A stretch of DNA of 64,000 bases from Muscardinus avellanarius (GCA_963383645.1 OY726558.1:183203634-183267633); one strand, 5' to 3'. Positions 22,512 to 34,040 are shown, counted from the first letter of the stretch. Program-made: numbers and translations. Notes: generated by a model not told the origin, from the letters alone.

Positions 22512-22913
22512 AATAATGTATGTAGTTACCTTTATGATTATATGTGGGAAATTCTCTAAACATTGAAAAAATAATTCATAAGCAAATATATATTATCTTG
22601 CTAGCCTATATGATTGACCATTGCTTCTTACATTTTTTATTAGTTATTAAGTGAATAAGATTATAGTAAAGTTAAGCACTTATGTTCCTGGAAATTACCC
22701 AGAAAATTAAAAGGCTTCTTTGGATGGTACCATGCATATAAATTCTCTGTTCTTGGAATCAAACTTGTGTCTAAACCATCAATATTTTAAAACAAAGCCA
22801 TGTATTCAAACATTTTGTTAGGAAATATATATTGTTGTGCATGATAGAAGAAAAATTAGTTTTTCCATTCAAAGTAATTTTTTCACTTAGCTTTTATTTT
22901 AAAATATCATTTA

Positions 22914-23101
22914 GGCCAGATGTGGTGGTGCACGCTTGTAATCCCTGTGCTTGGGAGGTGGAGACAGGAGGATCGCACTGGTTCAAAGCCAGCCTTGCTG
23001 GTTTAAGAGACCCTGTTTTCAAATACAAATATAAAAAATTGGTGTCTGGGAATGTAGCCCGGAGGTAGAAGGGTTTCCAGGAACCCCAGTAACACACATA
23101 A
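22914..23101 (+). mobile_element. B1-ID SINE, shortened-middle subtype
   Basis: Sense B1 arm, 'ccttgctggtttaagagacc', ID half 'gggaatgtagcccggaggta' and 'ggtttccaggaaccccagta'. AAAATATCATTTA occurs at 22901-22913 and 23102-23114. ORFs on both strands across this interval are SINE readings. Confidence 0.95.
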
Positions 23102-23114
23102 AAAATATCATTTA

Positions 23115-24091
23115 ATACCCTGAATTATGTTTTAGCTTATCCTTCACTGGGCTATGATAATCTTACAATGACTTTTGTTAAGCCCTTATTTGCAATTTTA
23201 TTTAAAGATTGCAAATAATAATTTTGAAATGATATACATTGCTAAGTTGCTATATGGTATTTAATTGTGGAGGCTATATTAAAAAAAAATCCAGGTCAAC
23301 CAGTTAGGCACTGGATGGACTGATTCATGTACACAAACACAAATACCTACACAGATACTGCCTGCCTGCTAATTCATGTTCAAATATAAAAGGAGAAAAA
23401 TATCAGGAATGACAATGTACCATTCTTTGTGATAGTAATTTAAGAAAGGGCATACTGTATTGGACAGGAATGCACATCAGAAAATGAGAATGGTTTTAGA
23501 TTTGCATGAATATTTTTGATTCAGACACATATTCAAAAATCTTCATCTTTTGGTATTGAAACTTATAATCAAGACAGTGTATTTAATTAAATGACATTAT
23601 TAGTTTCTTTACAGAAGTCTAAGCTATACTTTAGCTCATAAATGGAATGACTCAATTGCTCTTTATTTCTTTAGTTGTGACAAATAATTATAAGAAGTTG
23701 ACATCTTGAGGAATATATGCACTTGAGGAATATATGTGTGTGTGTTTATATACATATGCATGTACTCTGATAGTGTATTGTGAGAGTAATGCCAGGCGGT
23801 GTCATCTTATTCTGTTGACAGCACTAGCCAGGGAGGATCTCTGCCTCCCCAGCCTCTGCTTGCCAGCCCCTTCCCTCCGACTGCTGCCTGCGCAGAAGTG
23901 CTCCTCATCCCCTCAGTAGAGTTTGATCTATATTCTCTCAATATCTCTAAGACTAGAGCTGGAAATTAGGATTTTACCTCTAGTGTCTCACCCCTATCCC
24001 AGACAACTCCTCTTTTGGACTTCAACCATATTGCTTTGTTCTTGGTGTCTGGAAAATGCTTCCCAGGGTTGGATTTTAAAAAGCACTTAAC
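23115..24091. other. unassigned sequence
   Basis: No repeat family recognised. A moderately GC-rich patch at about 23810-23920 is open for 61 codons (23734-23919) but shows no recognisable domain or splice context. Confidence 0.4.
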
Positions 24092-24296
24092 TAACCAGGA
24101 GTGGTGGTGCAGGCCTGCAATCCCAGTATGAGGGAGGCTGAGACAGGAGGTTCAGGAGGATGGCAGGTTGAAGGCCGGCCTCAAGAACTTAGCGAGACTC
24201 TGTTTCAAACAAAACATTTGCAAAACAAAGTCTGAGGGTATAACTCAGAGGTAGAATGCCACTGGGTGGGTTCAATCCCTAGTTAAAAAAAAAAAG
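24092..24296 (+). mobile_element. B1-ID SINE, old type
   Basis: Sense B1 arm ('gagtggtggtgcaggcctgc'), middle ('aagaacttagcgagactctg'), and ID half ('gagggtataactcagaggta', 'gggttcaatccctag') with a poly(A) tail. A small internal duplication in the B1 arm repeats 'aggaggttcaggagg'. Confidence 0.85.
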
Positions 24297-25228
24297 CAAA
24301 AAAACAAAACAACAACAAAAAGGAAACTATTTAACTGACAGTATCTAAGTCCTTGTTTAAATTATTCCTTGCTAATGTTAAACGTGTTTCCTAAAGCAAG
24401 ACATTGGCTTCTGGTGCTTCCTATTCATTTCTTTGCATGAATGATCCCCCTGTTCCTTACTAGTATTAACTTAGTGATGACTTTTCTTAGGAGAAGATGC
24501 TCTCTAAGCAACCATTTATTGTGTTAAGGAAAGGTCGAATATAATCTATGCCTGTACTTTTTAATTGGTGCTCCTGACCCACTGGTATATCATGATGAGC
24601 TGACAGGTGTCCTAACATATTGATCTCTTCAGCCTATGGGACAACCTGGCAGGATCTATTTACACCTGGTCACAGAGAGCCTTGTCTTGTTAATTCTCTA
24701 TAAAAGGTTAGTATTGCATTCTTTAGGAGGCTTATACTTTCTGCCAGTTCAAGAAGCATCCCTAGGATACAGACAGACATGAATAATGTAGATAAAGATT
24801 TAGCAATCTAAGAAAATAATTGGCAGACACGAATGGATCTTAAAATTATTTGCAAAGCAATCTCATGAGCATGTAACTCAGAATAGCATGTGGCAGAATA
24901 AATCACCTGCAAACTGTTTTCTAATCTCTGCTATCTTAATGGACTAGCAAATTTGCTTATAGGTATCCCTGAGATGTAGATGTAAAGGGAGATAAATGAT
25001 ATATTTGAATTTTTCCTAGTTTATCAAATATGGACTTTCACATTTTAAAAAGCAGCAGGCATACTATTTTAGTAAGTGATTTTACTGGTATTTCCAATAT
25101 GTTGCCTTCAAATTGTATTGTAACATAAATAAAATTCAATTAGTTACATTTCATAAATTATATGAGACAATTCAAGGTTGAAAACTAAAGGCTGTTTTTT
25201 AAAAATTATAGGTTATGGTCAATTTAGG
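24297..25228. other. unassigned AT-rich sequence
   Basis: No recognisable gene or repeat, apart from A-rich low complexity next to the preceding SINE tail. Confidence 0.4.
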
Positions 25229-25378
25229 TTATTTATTTATTTATTTATTTATTTCATACTAGGGATTGAATCCAGAGGCATTCTACCTCCAAGCTACACT
25301 CCCTAGACTGATTTTATTTCTTATTTGGAAACAAGGTCTCACTAAGTTGTGGAGGGCCTCCCTAAGTTGCACCACTTC
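25229..25378 (-). mobile_element. truncated B1-ID SINE with TTTA tail
   Basis: A (TTTA)n tail, antisense ID ('gggattgaatccagaggcat') and the first part of the B1 arm, ending after 'gcctccctaagttgc'. The rest of the B1 arm is absent where a TG tract and a second SINE begin. Confidence 0.8.
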
Positions 25379-25380
25379 CT

Positions 25381-25381
<1 letters not shown>

Positions 25382-25439
<58 letters not shown>
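25382..25439. repeat. (TG)n microsatellite in a SINE tail
   Basis: About 58 bases of uninterrupted TG, the longest in the window, at the tail position of the SINE at 25440-25603. It gives long artefactual Cys-Val frames. Confidence 0.95.
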
Positions 25440-25443
<4 letters not shown>

Positions 25444-25603
25444 GGAAACCCTTCTACCTACGGGCTACACTCCCAGACCTATTTTATATTTTTATTTGGA
25501 AAGAGGGTCTCTGAAGCCAGTGAGGCTGGCTTCGAACCTGCGCGATCCTCCTGTCTCTGCCTCCCAAGCGCAGGGATTACAAGTGTGCGCCACCACGCCC
25601 GGT
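25440..25603 (-). mobile_element. B1-ID SINE, shortened-middle subtype, TG tail
   Basis: Antisense ID ('ctggaaacccttctacctac'), 'ctctgaagccagtgaggctg', then B1 arm ending 'caccacgcccggtt'. Low divergence from its subtype suggests it is young. It truncates or interrupts the older SINE at 25229. Confidence 0.9.
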
Positions 25604-25792
25604 TCAGTATTAATTTTTAAATATTTATATTTTAAGGAAAATTGAATTTTACACTGCTGAAAATGTATTGTTATAGAAGTTTGGACCTATTGCTTTTATC
25701 AATTAGGCTGCTTTGGGCTTCAAGTAATAAGAAAATTGTTAACTAAAGTATTCTGTGTCAATTGTTAACCGATGTGTAAAAAAAGAGAGCTG

Positions 25793-25945
25793 TACCTGGG
25801 CATGGTGACACACATTTGTAATCCCATTACTTGTGAGCCTGAGACAGGAGGATTGCAAATTTGAAGCCAGCTCCAGCAATTTAGGAAGGCTTTTTAGCAA
25901 CTTAGTGAGACCCTGTTTTCAAGGAAAAAATAAAATAGGGCTCTG
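25793..25945 (+). mobile_element. B1-ID SINE lacking its ID half
   Basis: Sense B1 arm and full middle ('gcaacttagtgagaccctgt', 'aaaaaataaaatagggctct'). The ID half is replaced by a purine tract starting at 25946. Confidence 0.8.
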
Positions 25946-26026
25946 GGAGAGAGAGAAGGAAAGGGAGAAGGGAGGGAGGGAAGGAAGAAAGAGAGGAGAA
26001 GAGAGGGGAGAGAGGAGAGGGAGAAA
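25946..26026. repeat. GA-rich low-complexity tract
   Basis: About 80 bases almost entirely of G and A on the + strand, in place of the expected ID half of the adjoining SINE. The overlapping ORF at 25833-26216 reads through it as a Glu/Arg/Gly-rich run and is not a gene. Confidence 0.9.
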
Positions 26027-26464
26027 TGTATTATTTCATTATAAGTTCAGAGAGTTATCAAATCCAGTGCTTTTCATCTTTCTCCTCTGCCTTCCTAAGC
26101 ACGTGAGATTTCTGCCCCTGGTTGTTCCCCACATGCTGATACTATGGCTACTGCAGCTAGTAACCTTTAATTTTCTCACAGCCTCATCTAAAGTGGGACA
26201 CACAGGAACTTCCTGAGCATTTCTTTTATGGAGAAGGAAAACTTTCTAATCATTCTCTCCAGCAGGCTTTCCCGTGTATCTCACAATGTAAATTTTTCTG
26301 ACAACCGATTGTATTTTTTATTTCTCTTGAAATCAGAAGGGAGATCATTTCAAAGTTATCTTTGGACCTCTCTTTGAAAGTGTGAACAATTGCTTTAGCA
26401 AACATATCAGAGATAAGTTTTTTATAATTATAAAACATAATTAACCACCCAAGTTTAATCTAGT

Positions 26465-26712
26465 GATAGTAATGGGAGGTGGCATAGGACAGTGGATACT
26501 ATGACAAACTTTAGAAACCAGACCTCTTTGAGTTTCACTTCTACAATTGTTAATTAGATTGTGTTGTTGAAAAAATTTACTTAGCATTTTTTGGGGTCTT
26601 GGTTTTAGCATCTATAAAAATAGGAATGATATAAAGTCTAAGTCATAGAGATGCTGTAAAGGTTAATGTAATATCATGTTTAAAATGGTTCATGTTCAAT
26701 TAACAGCAGACA
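26465..26712 (+). mobile_element. MIR-like SINE, near full length
   Basis: Shows the complete MIR order: 'ataggacagtggatactatg', 'gaaaccagacctctttgagt', the weak tRNA-box region, 'tcttggttttagcatctata', 'gatgctgtaaaggttaatgt', and the 3' part. Diverged but colinear. Confidence 0.75.
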
Positions 26713-26839
26713 TTGCTACATCTTTATAAGTTAGTAAAGGGAATTTTTTAAAAATTCTAAATTTCATCCTTACCAAACTCTAGAAGTGGATTTGATCTAT
26801 GACCATTTGAAAATTTTATTAGTACTTTGTACTTTATCA

Positions 26840-28135
26840 TGAACATGGGCCGCATTGTGTTATAGTCGTGTGTGCACATGACATTATTTGGTCAGTTTAA
26901 TTCCCTACTTCTTTCCCTTCCCAAGTCTCTCCCCCTCATCTACTTACTCTACTGATTTTCTTTCCATTTCACAAGGCCTCTTTTGATTCTTTTATCATCT
27001 GTACCTTCCACATTTGAGAGAAATTATACATCGCTTGACTTTCCGAGTCTGGCTAATTTTACTCAGCATAATGTTCTCCAGTTCCATCCATTTACCAGCA
27101 AATGACATGATTGTGTTCTTCTTTATAGCTCACTAAAACTCCACTGTGTTTATATATCATATTTTCTTGGGGCATTCATCTTTTGGTAGACAGCCAGGCT
27201 AGTTCCAATACGCGGATATTTTGAATTGCACTACTGTAAACGTGGTTATGCATTTATCTCTACGGTATTCTGACTTTAGTTCTTTTGGGTGGTGGTTGCC
27301 TTCCTAGTCTCCAGAGTAATCTCCTTACTGATTTTAATGGTTGTTATACTAATTTATAATACCACCAGCACGTAAGTGTCCCTCCCCCCAGCATCTTTGC
27401 CAACCCTTATCATTTGTATCTTTGATGACTGCCATTTTAACTAGGATGAGATGAAATCTTAGAGTTGTTTTGATTTCTATTTCCTGGATTATTAAAGATG
27501 TTGAACCCTTTTCATCTATTTATCGGTTATTTGAATCTGTCCTTTTGAAAAATGTCTGTTCCGTTCAGTTGACCATTTACTTGATTGGGTTATTTATTGG
27601 GGTTTTTGGTGTTAGGTTTTTTGAGTGTTTTATATATTCTAGTTATTAATCCTCTGTCAGGAGGATAGCTATTAAAGACTTTATTTTATAGGCTCACTCC
27701 ACATGCTCTTAATTATTTCTTTATCTGTGTGGAAGTTTTTAGTTTGATATAGTCCCATCTATTGACTCTTTCTATCATTTTCTGAGCCATAGGGGCCTCA
27801 TTAAGGAAGCCGCTGTCTGTGCCCACATTATAGAGTGCTGATCTTCTGTTTGCATCAAAGTTTCTGATCTGATTTCCAGGTCGTTGATCCACTTTGAATT
27901 GACTTCTGTGCAAGATAAGAGTTAGGGATCTAGTTTCATTCTTCTACATGTAGTTATCCAATTTTTCTAGTACCATTTCTTGAAAAGCTATCTTTATTAC
28001 AATAAGTTTTTGGTACCCTCATCAAGGGTCAGACGCGGTAACTGTGTGGATTTGCCTCTGTATCTTACATTCTATTTCATGAGAATCTCTGGCCATTTTG
28101 CATTCAGTGTCCATGTTCTTTGAATTTACTCTGTT
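26840..28135 (-). mobile_element. L1 3' UTR and ORF2 C-terminal region, antisense
   Basis: Over about 1.3 kb it runs in antisense L1 order: 'ctcagcataatgttctccag', 'gaattgcactactgtaaacg', 'gatgagatgaaatcttagag', 'gttattaatcctctgtcagg', 'tccactttgaattgacttct', 'tagttatccaatttttctag'. This is the longest continuous L1 copy here. Many indels and stops destroy the ORF. The 66-codon ORF at 27713-27913 is the residual ORF2 sense frame. Confidence 0.9.
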
Positions 28136-28855
28136 TCCACTAGCACATTTCAGACATGACATAGAGTAAATATTAGTAATTTGTTAGTGGACTGCCTACT
28201 TAATTATAGAGAAATAGAAAACCTCTGTATAGCAAGAATACAATTCTTAGAATGTAGGCATATTTTGTTTAATGTTTTAAAAATTATGGTATTAATTTTA
28301 CTATGAATTTATACTTAAGGCATATGTATACCATTACACTTTTGGAAAGACAATTTTTGCATTTGTAATAAATTCCTTTGCTCAAACTACAGATAAATAT
28401 TCCAAGAATATTTAATTCGAGGATCAAAACAGATTTTTATATGATATTTAAAGCAACTTCCTATAATAGTATTTTTGTTTCTGAAAGAAGAATGCAGCTT
28501 TGAGAAGGACCTCTTACCTTTACTCAGGAATTTGAAAGTCAGCCTACTTATAAGTTAGATACATTGGGTTGGGCACATGATGTTTCTAGGCATGTAACAG
28601 AGAATATTTGTCCAATTTATTAACTTAGAAGAAAAGGCAGTAAGTAATTAGGAAAGCAATCTGGGGAAGGGGTAATTAATCACAGGGAATCCTATGCATG
28701 ATCCAGGAAACATTAAGGTAGAAGAGGCTTTTAATATTTAAATAAACCAAACGTATACATGGAACCTTGATTGCTTGTTGAAAGCATTGTCCCTAGCACA
28801 CAAATACTGAAAAAATATTATCTGTGGTTGGTATATCATTAATGTCCAGTATCTA
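28136..28855. other. unassigned sequence
   Basis: No gene or known repeat recognised in about 700 bases. Confidence 0.4.
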
Positions 28856-28857
28856 CA

Positions 28858-29345
28858 TCTTTTGAAAGATTTTATTAATTTTCTAAAACTGCATAACAAA
28901 CTTCCCCAAACAAGTTGGTTTGAAATAACATATTCTTACATGGCTCAGGAAGCAAGACTGAAAGGCTGAGATTCAAGGTGTCTGCATGGCTGGTGCTTCT
29001 GGAGGCCCCAGGGAAAATCTTCTCCAAGCCTCTTTAAATGCTTCTGGGTGATGGTGGCAATTCTTGGCGCTCCTTGTCTCTTAAGCCCACAAGTCCTATT
29101 TCTTCCCTACCTTTACCTTGTTCTTTCCTCTGTGTTAGTCTTCTCCTCTTACCATAAGGACACCTGTTATTGGTTTTAAGGCCCATACAATACTTCATCT
29201 CAAGATCCTTAACTTCATTACATCCTAAAATCCTTCGTTCTAAACTGGATCACATTCATAATTTCCTAGAAGACATATCTTTGTGCGTAGGAGAGGCTGG
29301 TCAGAGGGGATGGTCACCATTCAGTCTATTACAGACTCAAAAGAT
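28858..29345 (-). mobile_element. MaLR LTR (MLT1-like), antisense
   Basis: Antisense MLT1 order: 'ctgcataacaaacttcccca', 'gtttgaaataacatattctt', 'tgagattcaaggtgtctgca', 'taccataaggacacctgtta', 'catctcaagatccttaactt', and 'cattcagtctattacagact' at the far end. The ORF at 29170-29484 is a chance frame. Confidence 0.8.
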
Positions 29346-29544
29346 GTTAACATCAATTCTGAATTTAGTTAACTGGATTCAAAATTTGTATGTAAATGAG
29401 AATGGCATTGTTCACTTATTTAAAATGCAAGTTTTATGGCCTTTTTCTAGAGATCTGTTTAAACATCTGAAAGGCAAGGTATGAGTATTCAGGAAGCACC
29501 ATAGATGTTTCTGATTGCAGATACACTTTAGATACAGCTTTAAA

Positions 29545-29998
29545 TACTTTTATCGGTGCATTGTAATTATACGTCATGGTGCGATTCAGAGCGATGCCGA
29601 CCTACACGCACACAGCGCTTAGTGTATTCACCTCTCCACCCCACTCTGTTTCCCTCTCCATCCTCTCATGCACACTCACAAGATTAGTAGTGATACCTTA
29701 ACGTATAGACACAGGATTATTTGAACTGTTTCCTAACTTGTCTCATTTTTGCCCCACCCCACCCCACCCCGTACATCGTTCTGTTGGTCTCTCTCCTCAT
29801 ACTTCTGAAGAACCTTTGTTTTCTGTTTTCTCTTGAGCTTTCACAAATGAGAAAAAACATGCAGCCCTTTACTTTCTGACACCAGGTGATCTTAATATTA
29901 TCTAGTTCCACTTATTTTCTTGCAAATGACATAGTTTTGTTGTTCATAACTGAGTAAAATTCCATTGTATGTACATACAGCACATTTTCTGAGCAGCA
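29545..29998 (-). mobile_element. lineage-specific L1 3' end, antisense
   Basis: Begins 'ggtgcattgtaattatacgt', then 'cgcacacagcgcttagtgta', C-rich blocks, and ends in 'agtaaaattccattgtatgt', the antisense of the L1 'tacaatggaat' region. It includes a short (CCCCA)n tract at about 29752-29770. Confidence 0.85.
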
Positions 29999-30237
29999 TA
30001 TTTAAATATTGTGGCAAATAAGTACACCTAAAAGTGTTAGCATAACTTACAGGATGTTAATCTTAGGAGAAGCGGAAGAAAATATTGACTTAAAGCTTTA
30101 GTAAAAGGGAACACATCTTTTTACAGGTTCATCTGACATGCGTTATTGCAAATATGAGCTTAAAAGGTTTTTAATGTAGAATATTGTTTAGTCAATCAAA
30201 TAATTATTTAAGTATTCATCAAGATAAACATTTTTGA

Positions 30238-30336
30238 AGCTGGAAGTGGGGGTACATGCTTGTATTCCAAGTACTTGGAAGGCTGAGGCAGGAGGATTGC
30301 AGATAACTTAGTGAGACCCTGTTTTAAAATACATAC
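30238..30336 (+). mobile_element. B1-ID SINE, B1 half, split by an L1
   Basis: Sense B1 arm ('gctggaagtgggggtacatg' to 'agtgagaccctgttttaaaa'). The ID half of the same copy lies at 31242-31326. The word AAAATACATAC ends this half (30326-30336) and starts the other side (31231-31241), marking an insertion between them. Confidence 0.85.
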
Positions 30337-30542
30337 TGAGAGATTAGGTGAGGAAGCGGCTGCTTCTGCTGCTTCCTGGCCACACAGTTGAAGAAACCCG
30401 CTGGCCCTTTGCTGTGAAGCAGGCCCCGGTTTCAGGGATGACACGCAATAGTCTCCGGGCCTGGCCTTGCTGGCACCAGACCCAGCCTTGCCGCGCGGCA
30501 GGCTCTGGGTTGCCAAAGTTACTCACCTTCTGGCTTTCAGGT
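30337..30542 (+). mobile_element. GC-rich 5' segment of a chimeric L1 insertion
   Basis: Unusually GC- and CpG-rich for this window. It carries no recognisable L1, SINE or LTR sequence, yet lies inside the target-site duplication that frames the L1 at 30543-31230. It ends 'cttctggctttcag' followed by G, a splice-acceptor-like context. Both strands are partly open (30208-30516 minus; 30348-30551 plus) without a recognised domain. It could be an L1 5' UTR piece joined by splicing, a template-switched cellular RNA, or an independent earlier insertion. Confidence 0.5.
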
Positions 30543-31230
30543 TTTCAGTAAGTGGGAATAAGTGTGGAGAAATAGAAGCTCTAATACATTGTTGGTGAGA
30601 TTGCAAGTTGGTACAACCACTTTGGAGAACAGTATAGAAGATCCTCAGAAGAAGGAAAATGAACTTACCGTATAATCCAGCAATATCACCTCTGGGTATC
30701 TACCAAAAAGAATGAGAACCAAAATATCAAACTAATGCATGAATAACCATGTTCATAGCTACACAGTTCGTCATTGCCAAACTGTGGAATCAGCCAAGAT
30801 GTCTTTCAACAAATGAGTGCATTTCAAAGCTATGGGATATGTACACAATGGAATTCTGCTCAGTCATAAGGGAGAACAAAATTATGGCATTTACAGTGAA
30901 ATGTAACAAAAAATAAGAAATCAGATGCTTTTCTTAATGTGCAAAATATTAGGGAGAAATGAAGAAGGGACCCTATAGAGGAGCAATGAAGGTGAAAAAT
31001 CTGAGGGGATAAGAGGGAGGATAAGGGAAGCTGTTGAAAGCACATGATGTACTTAAACATATAAAAGTCAATCAGGAAGCCAAGCATGGGGTGGGAGGGG
31101 GAAGGGAAAGGGTTAGAGATTGGGTAGAGGCTGATTGGGTGATGTGTGCATGTATATCTCCACAAGTTTTTTTTTATCCCATTGAGATATATGACTACAA
31201 TAAACCAATAAAAAATTATTAAAAAAATAA
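30543..31230 (+). mobile_element. L1 3' end (ORF2 end and 3' UTR)
   Basis: Sense L1 order: 'agtgtggagaaatagaagct', 'cattgttggtgagattgcaa', 'ccactttggagaacagtata', 'atgtacacaatggaattctg', 'gctcagtcataagggagaac', then the G-rich 3' UTR, 'gtgatgtgtgcatgtatatc' and 'caataaaccaataaaaaatt'. The 11-bp duplication AAAATACATAC frames 30337-31230. ORFs at 30860-31243 read L1 antisense. Confidence 0.9.
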
Positions 31231-31241
31231 AAAATACATAC

Positions 31242-31326
31242 ATCTATACATACATATGTACGTATGTGCTGGGGGTATAGCTCAGAGGTATAATTCCCCC
31301 AGATTTAATCCCTAGTACCAAAAATA
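31242..31326 (+). mobile_element. B1-ID SINE, ID half, split by an L1
   Basis: ID half with 'gctgggggtatagctcagag' and 'agatttaatccctagtacca'. It completes the B1 half at 30238-30336. A TACA/TA-rich linker precedes it. Confidence 0.85.
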
Positions 31327-31844
31327 TTTTTAAAGGAGATTTTATTACATTAATTGAAATTTTTTCTTAGTTTTTTGCGAGTGAAATAATCTTGAACATA
31401 TTTATTGGTGAATAGAATGAGAGGCAGAAGCCTTAGGGCCCAGAACTTGCTATTATCTAACCTTGGATTTTTCCCCTTTGCTTTCATCACCACACTTCCA
31501 TTTCAGATTTTGTCTTAAATGTTAAGATCTTTTCCATAAGCACATGACTCTATTTTTATGGACTTAGATGTTCAAATGATAAGAATTAAAGTCATATAAA
31601 GGAACTTTGAAAAATTTTTTTTATTTGGTCAGAATAGTTCTGGGTGGTGTGTGATGGACACTGAGCCCAGGCTGGTGTGTGCTCCAATGTGTGTGTACAC
31701 ACCGTATGAGGTGTTCTCAAAGCGAATATTTTAATCTTATGTTTAGATGCTCTTTCCTTTCAGGATGTTTTGGGTCTTATATGTTGCTATCTTAAAATGG
31801 AGTTACAGATGCCAATTAGCTTTTTGCTCCTCTGAATGAGATCT

Positions 31845-31985
31845 GCGGCCAGCAGCACTGCCATGAGCTAGAAGCTTATTAGAAATGTGGAACTCCAGGT
31901 CTCACGTAGAACTACTAGGTCAGATTTTGTATTTTAACAAACTTTCCTCAGGGATTTCTGTGCTTTGTATAGCTTGAAGGCTGAA
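31845..31985 (+). mobile_element. MER5-like hAT DNA transposon remnant
   Basis: Follows MER5A order: 'gccagcagcactgccatgag', 'agcttattagaaatgtggaa', 'tcagattttgtattttaaca', 'ctcagggatttctgtgcttt'. Non-autonomous and non-coding. Confidence 0.7.
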
Positions 31986-31989
31986 CAAA

Positions 31990-32449
31990 TTTATGAAATG
32001 CTTCAACAGATCAGCAGATATTTTTAATAGAGGAGACAATCCTGTGATGGTTCCTAAGATAACCTTTCCAGGTGACTTCCAGAAGTGAAACTATTGAGTG
32101 GTTTAGAGTTACTCTTCCCTTTAGTGGGTCATATACTAATTTTGTCTTAAGAACTCTACAGAAGTTGAGAAAATTAACATGTTATTAGGGACAAAAACAT
32201 AAGAATTTGTTTTAGAACTACATTAGATATCAAGATATGATCCTTAGTGCTATGAAACTAGAAGCTTTATAGATACAAAAGTATGTATACAAATTCTTGG
32301 GTTTTATATCATATTGTAAGGAAATTATTGAATGATGGAGAGAAACTATGCTACAGTATAAAGGATGGGTACTTTATTATAATTTTTCAAATAGCATATA
32401 GATTTATTAAAGTTCAGTATAAATTAGAATGGTCATCAGTACTTATCTG
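31990..32449. other. unassigned sequence
   Basis: No recognised gene or repeat. Confidence 0.4.
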
Positions 32450-32460
32450 AAAATCTTTAT

Positions 32461-32670
32461 TTTATTTTATTGCAGGTCTGGGGATGAAACCCAGGAATAT
32501 CTGACTTCCGAGATATACCCCTTGCCCTGTTTTTTATTCTTTATTTTGAAACAGGGTCTCATGAAGTTGTAGAGGGCCTCACTAAGTAGCTGAGGCTGTC
32601 CGAGAACCACGATCCTCAGGTCTCAGCCTCTCAAATGCTGGGATTACAAGCGTGCGCCACCACGCCCAGC
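32461..32670 (-). mobile_element. B1-ID SINE, full-length
   Basis: Antisense ID ('ggtctggggatgaaacccag'), B1 arm ending 'gcgtgcgccaccacgcccag'. AAAATCTT(T)AT occurs at 32450-32460 and 32671-32680, a probable target-site duplication. Confidence 0.9.
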
Positions 32671-32921
32671 AAAATCTTATTTTTATATAGCAAAGATAAC
32701 TTATCTTTACACAGCAAAGTACATATCATTTTTTTCTGTTTTGAAAGCTAAGTATATAAAGCTTTATAACTTGCAAAGTATAGTCTGTGAAGTCTATTAA
32801 AATAATATGAGTGAAATTCAAAGTAGATTATAAATGTAAGTTGGTAACTATAATATATATTTTATAATTTCAGAAGCCTATACACATGTGGACTGTGGTC
32901 TAAACTAAATTCTAAATTGTC

Positions 32922-33138
32922 TCCGGGCGTGGTGGCGCACACTTGTAATCCCAGCATTCAGGAGGCTGAGACGGGAGGATCATGGTTCGCAGACAGTCTC
33001 AGCAACTTAGTGAGGCCCTCTGCAACTCGGTGAGACCCAGTTTCAAAATAAAGAATAAAAAATAGGGCAGGGGTGTGGCTTGGAGGTCGAATGCCCCTGG
33101 GTTTCCATCCCCAGACCCACAATAAATAAATAAATATA
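32922..33138 (+). mobile_element. B1-ID SINE, full-length
   Basis: Sense B1 arm ('tccgggcgtggtggcgcaca'), middle, 'aaagaataaaaaatagggca', and ID half ending 'ccatccccagaccc' with an AAAT tail. Confidence 0.9.
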
Positions 33139-33416
33139 TAGTCATTTATTTTCTGGAACTGATTTGAATCTCAATAGCTCAAGATTGTACTATTTGGAGT
33201 ATCTGCTTTCTAGTCTGATATGACCTATATAACTTCAGTTACTTAAGATCTCTGAGCTTTGATTTGCAAGCCTAAAGACAAATATTATTTGGCTCTAATA
33301 TAGTATTTAGGCCTTACATAGTACATATAATCTAAGAGTGCAAGAGATAGTAGTAGACCAGAGTCAAATGCCTCATGGAACTCCAGATGCTGGAATCATG
33401 ACTCACCATCAGAAAC

Positions 33417-34040
33417 CTTTTTTTTTTTTTTAACGATTCATTGTAATCATACATTCTGATGAAGTTTGGAGTGATAGAGGCATACATGCACACAGCACTT
33501 GTTGAGCCCACTCCCAGGTCCCACCCTACTCCCCCACCCCTCCTCAGTTTCCATTGCACCACACAGTGATGGCCACTGATTAGTTTGTGTATGTACATCA
33601 TGTCCATTTACGTGTTTCCCTCATTAAATCTCTCTCCCCACTTCTGCTCTCCTCAGGTCCCTTTCCCCATTCTACTAAGGTTTTACTTCCTTTGTCTGGA
33701 GTCTGTCCTGTGTCCCATTTTCTCCTTAGCTTCTACATTTGAGAGAAAACATCTGACCTTTCACTTTTTGTGACTGACAATCTTAGCATAATATTCTCCA
33801 GTTCCATTCATTTCCCTGCAAATGAGGTAGTTTTGTTCTTCTTTTTGGCTGATTAGAATTCTGTTTGCATATCCCTTAATTTTTGTAACTCATTCATCTG
33901 TTGATGGACATATCGGATGGTTCCATAGTTTGGCAATTATGAATTGTGTTGCTATAAATACAGATATGCATGCATTAATATGGTAGTCAGATTTCAGTCC
34001 TTTTGGGTAGATACCCAGAAATCGTGAAGACAGATGGTTT
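33417..34040 (-). mobile_element. lineage-specific L1 3' end, antisense
   Basis: Poly(T), 'gattcattgtaatcatacat', 'catgcacacagcacttgttg', 'cttctacatttgagagaaaa', 'ttagcataatattctccagt', 'gttgatggacatatcggatg', 'gtccttttgggtagataccc'. This is 3' UTR plus the end of ORF2. The ORFs at 33332-33773 read this repeat. Confidence 0.9.

Noticed and set aside
25266..25645. Three overlapping plus-strand ORFs with Cys-Val runs
   Set aside because: They read through a TG microsatellite and antisense SINEs.
25833..26216. 127-codon ORF with a Glu/Arg/Gly-rich stretch
   Set aside because: The charged run is the GA low-complexity tract, and the N-terminal part is a SINE.
30860..31243. 127-codon minus-strand ORF
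   Set aside because: It is the antisense of the L1 3' end, and its hydrophobicity comes from T-rich sequence.
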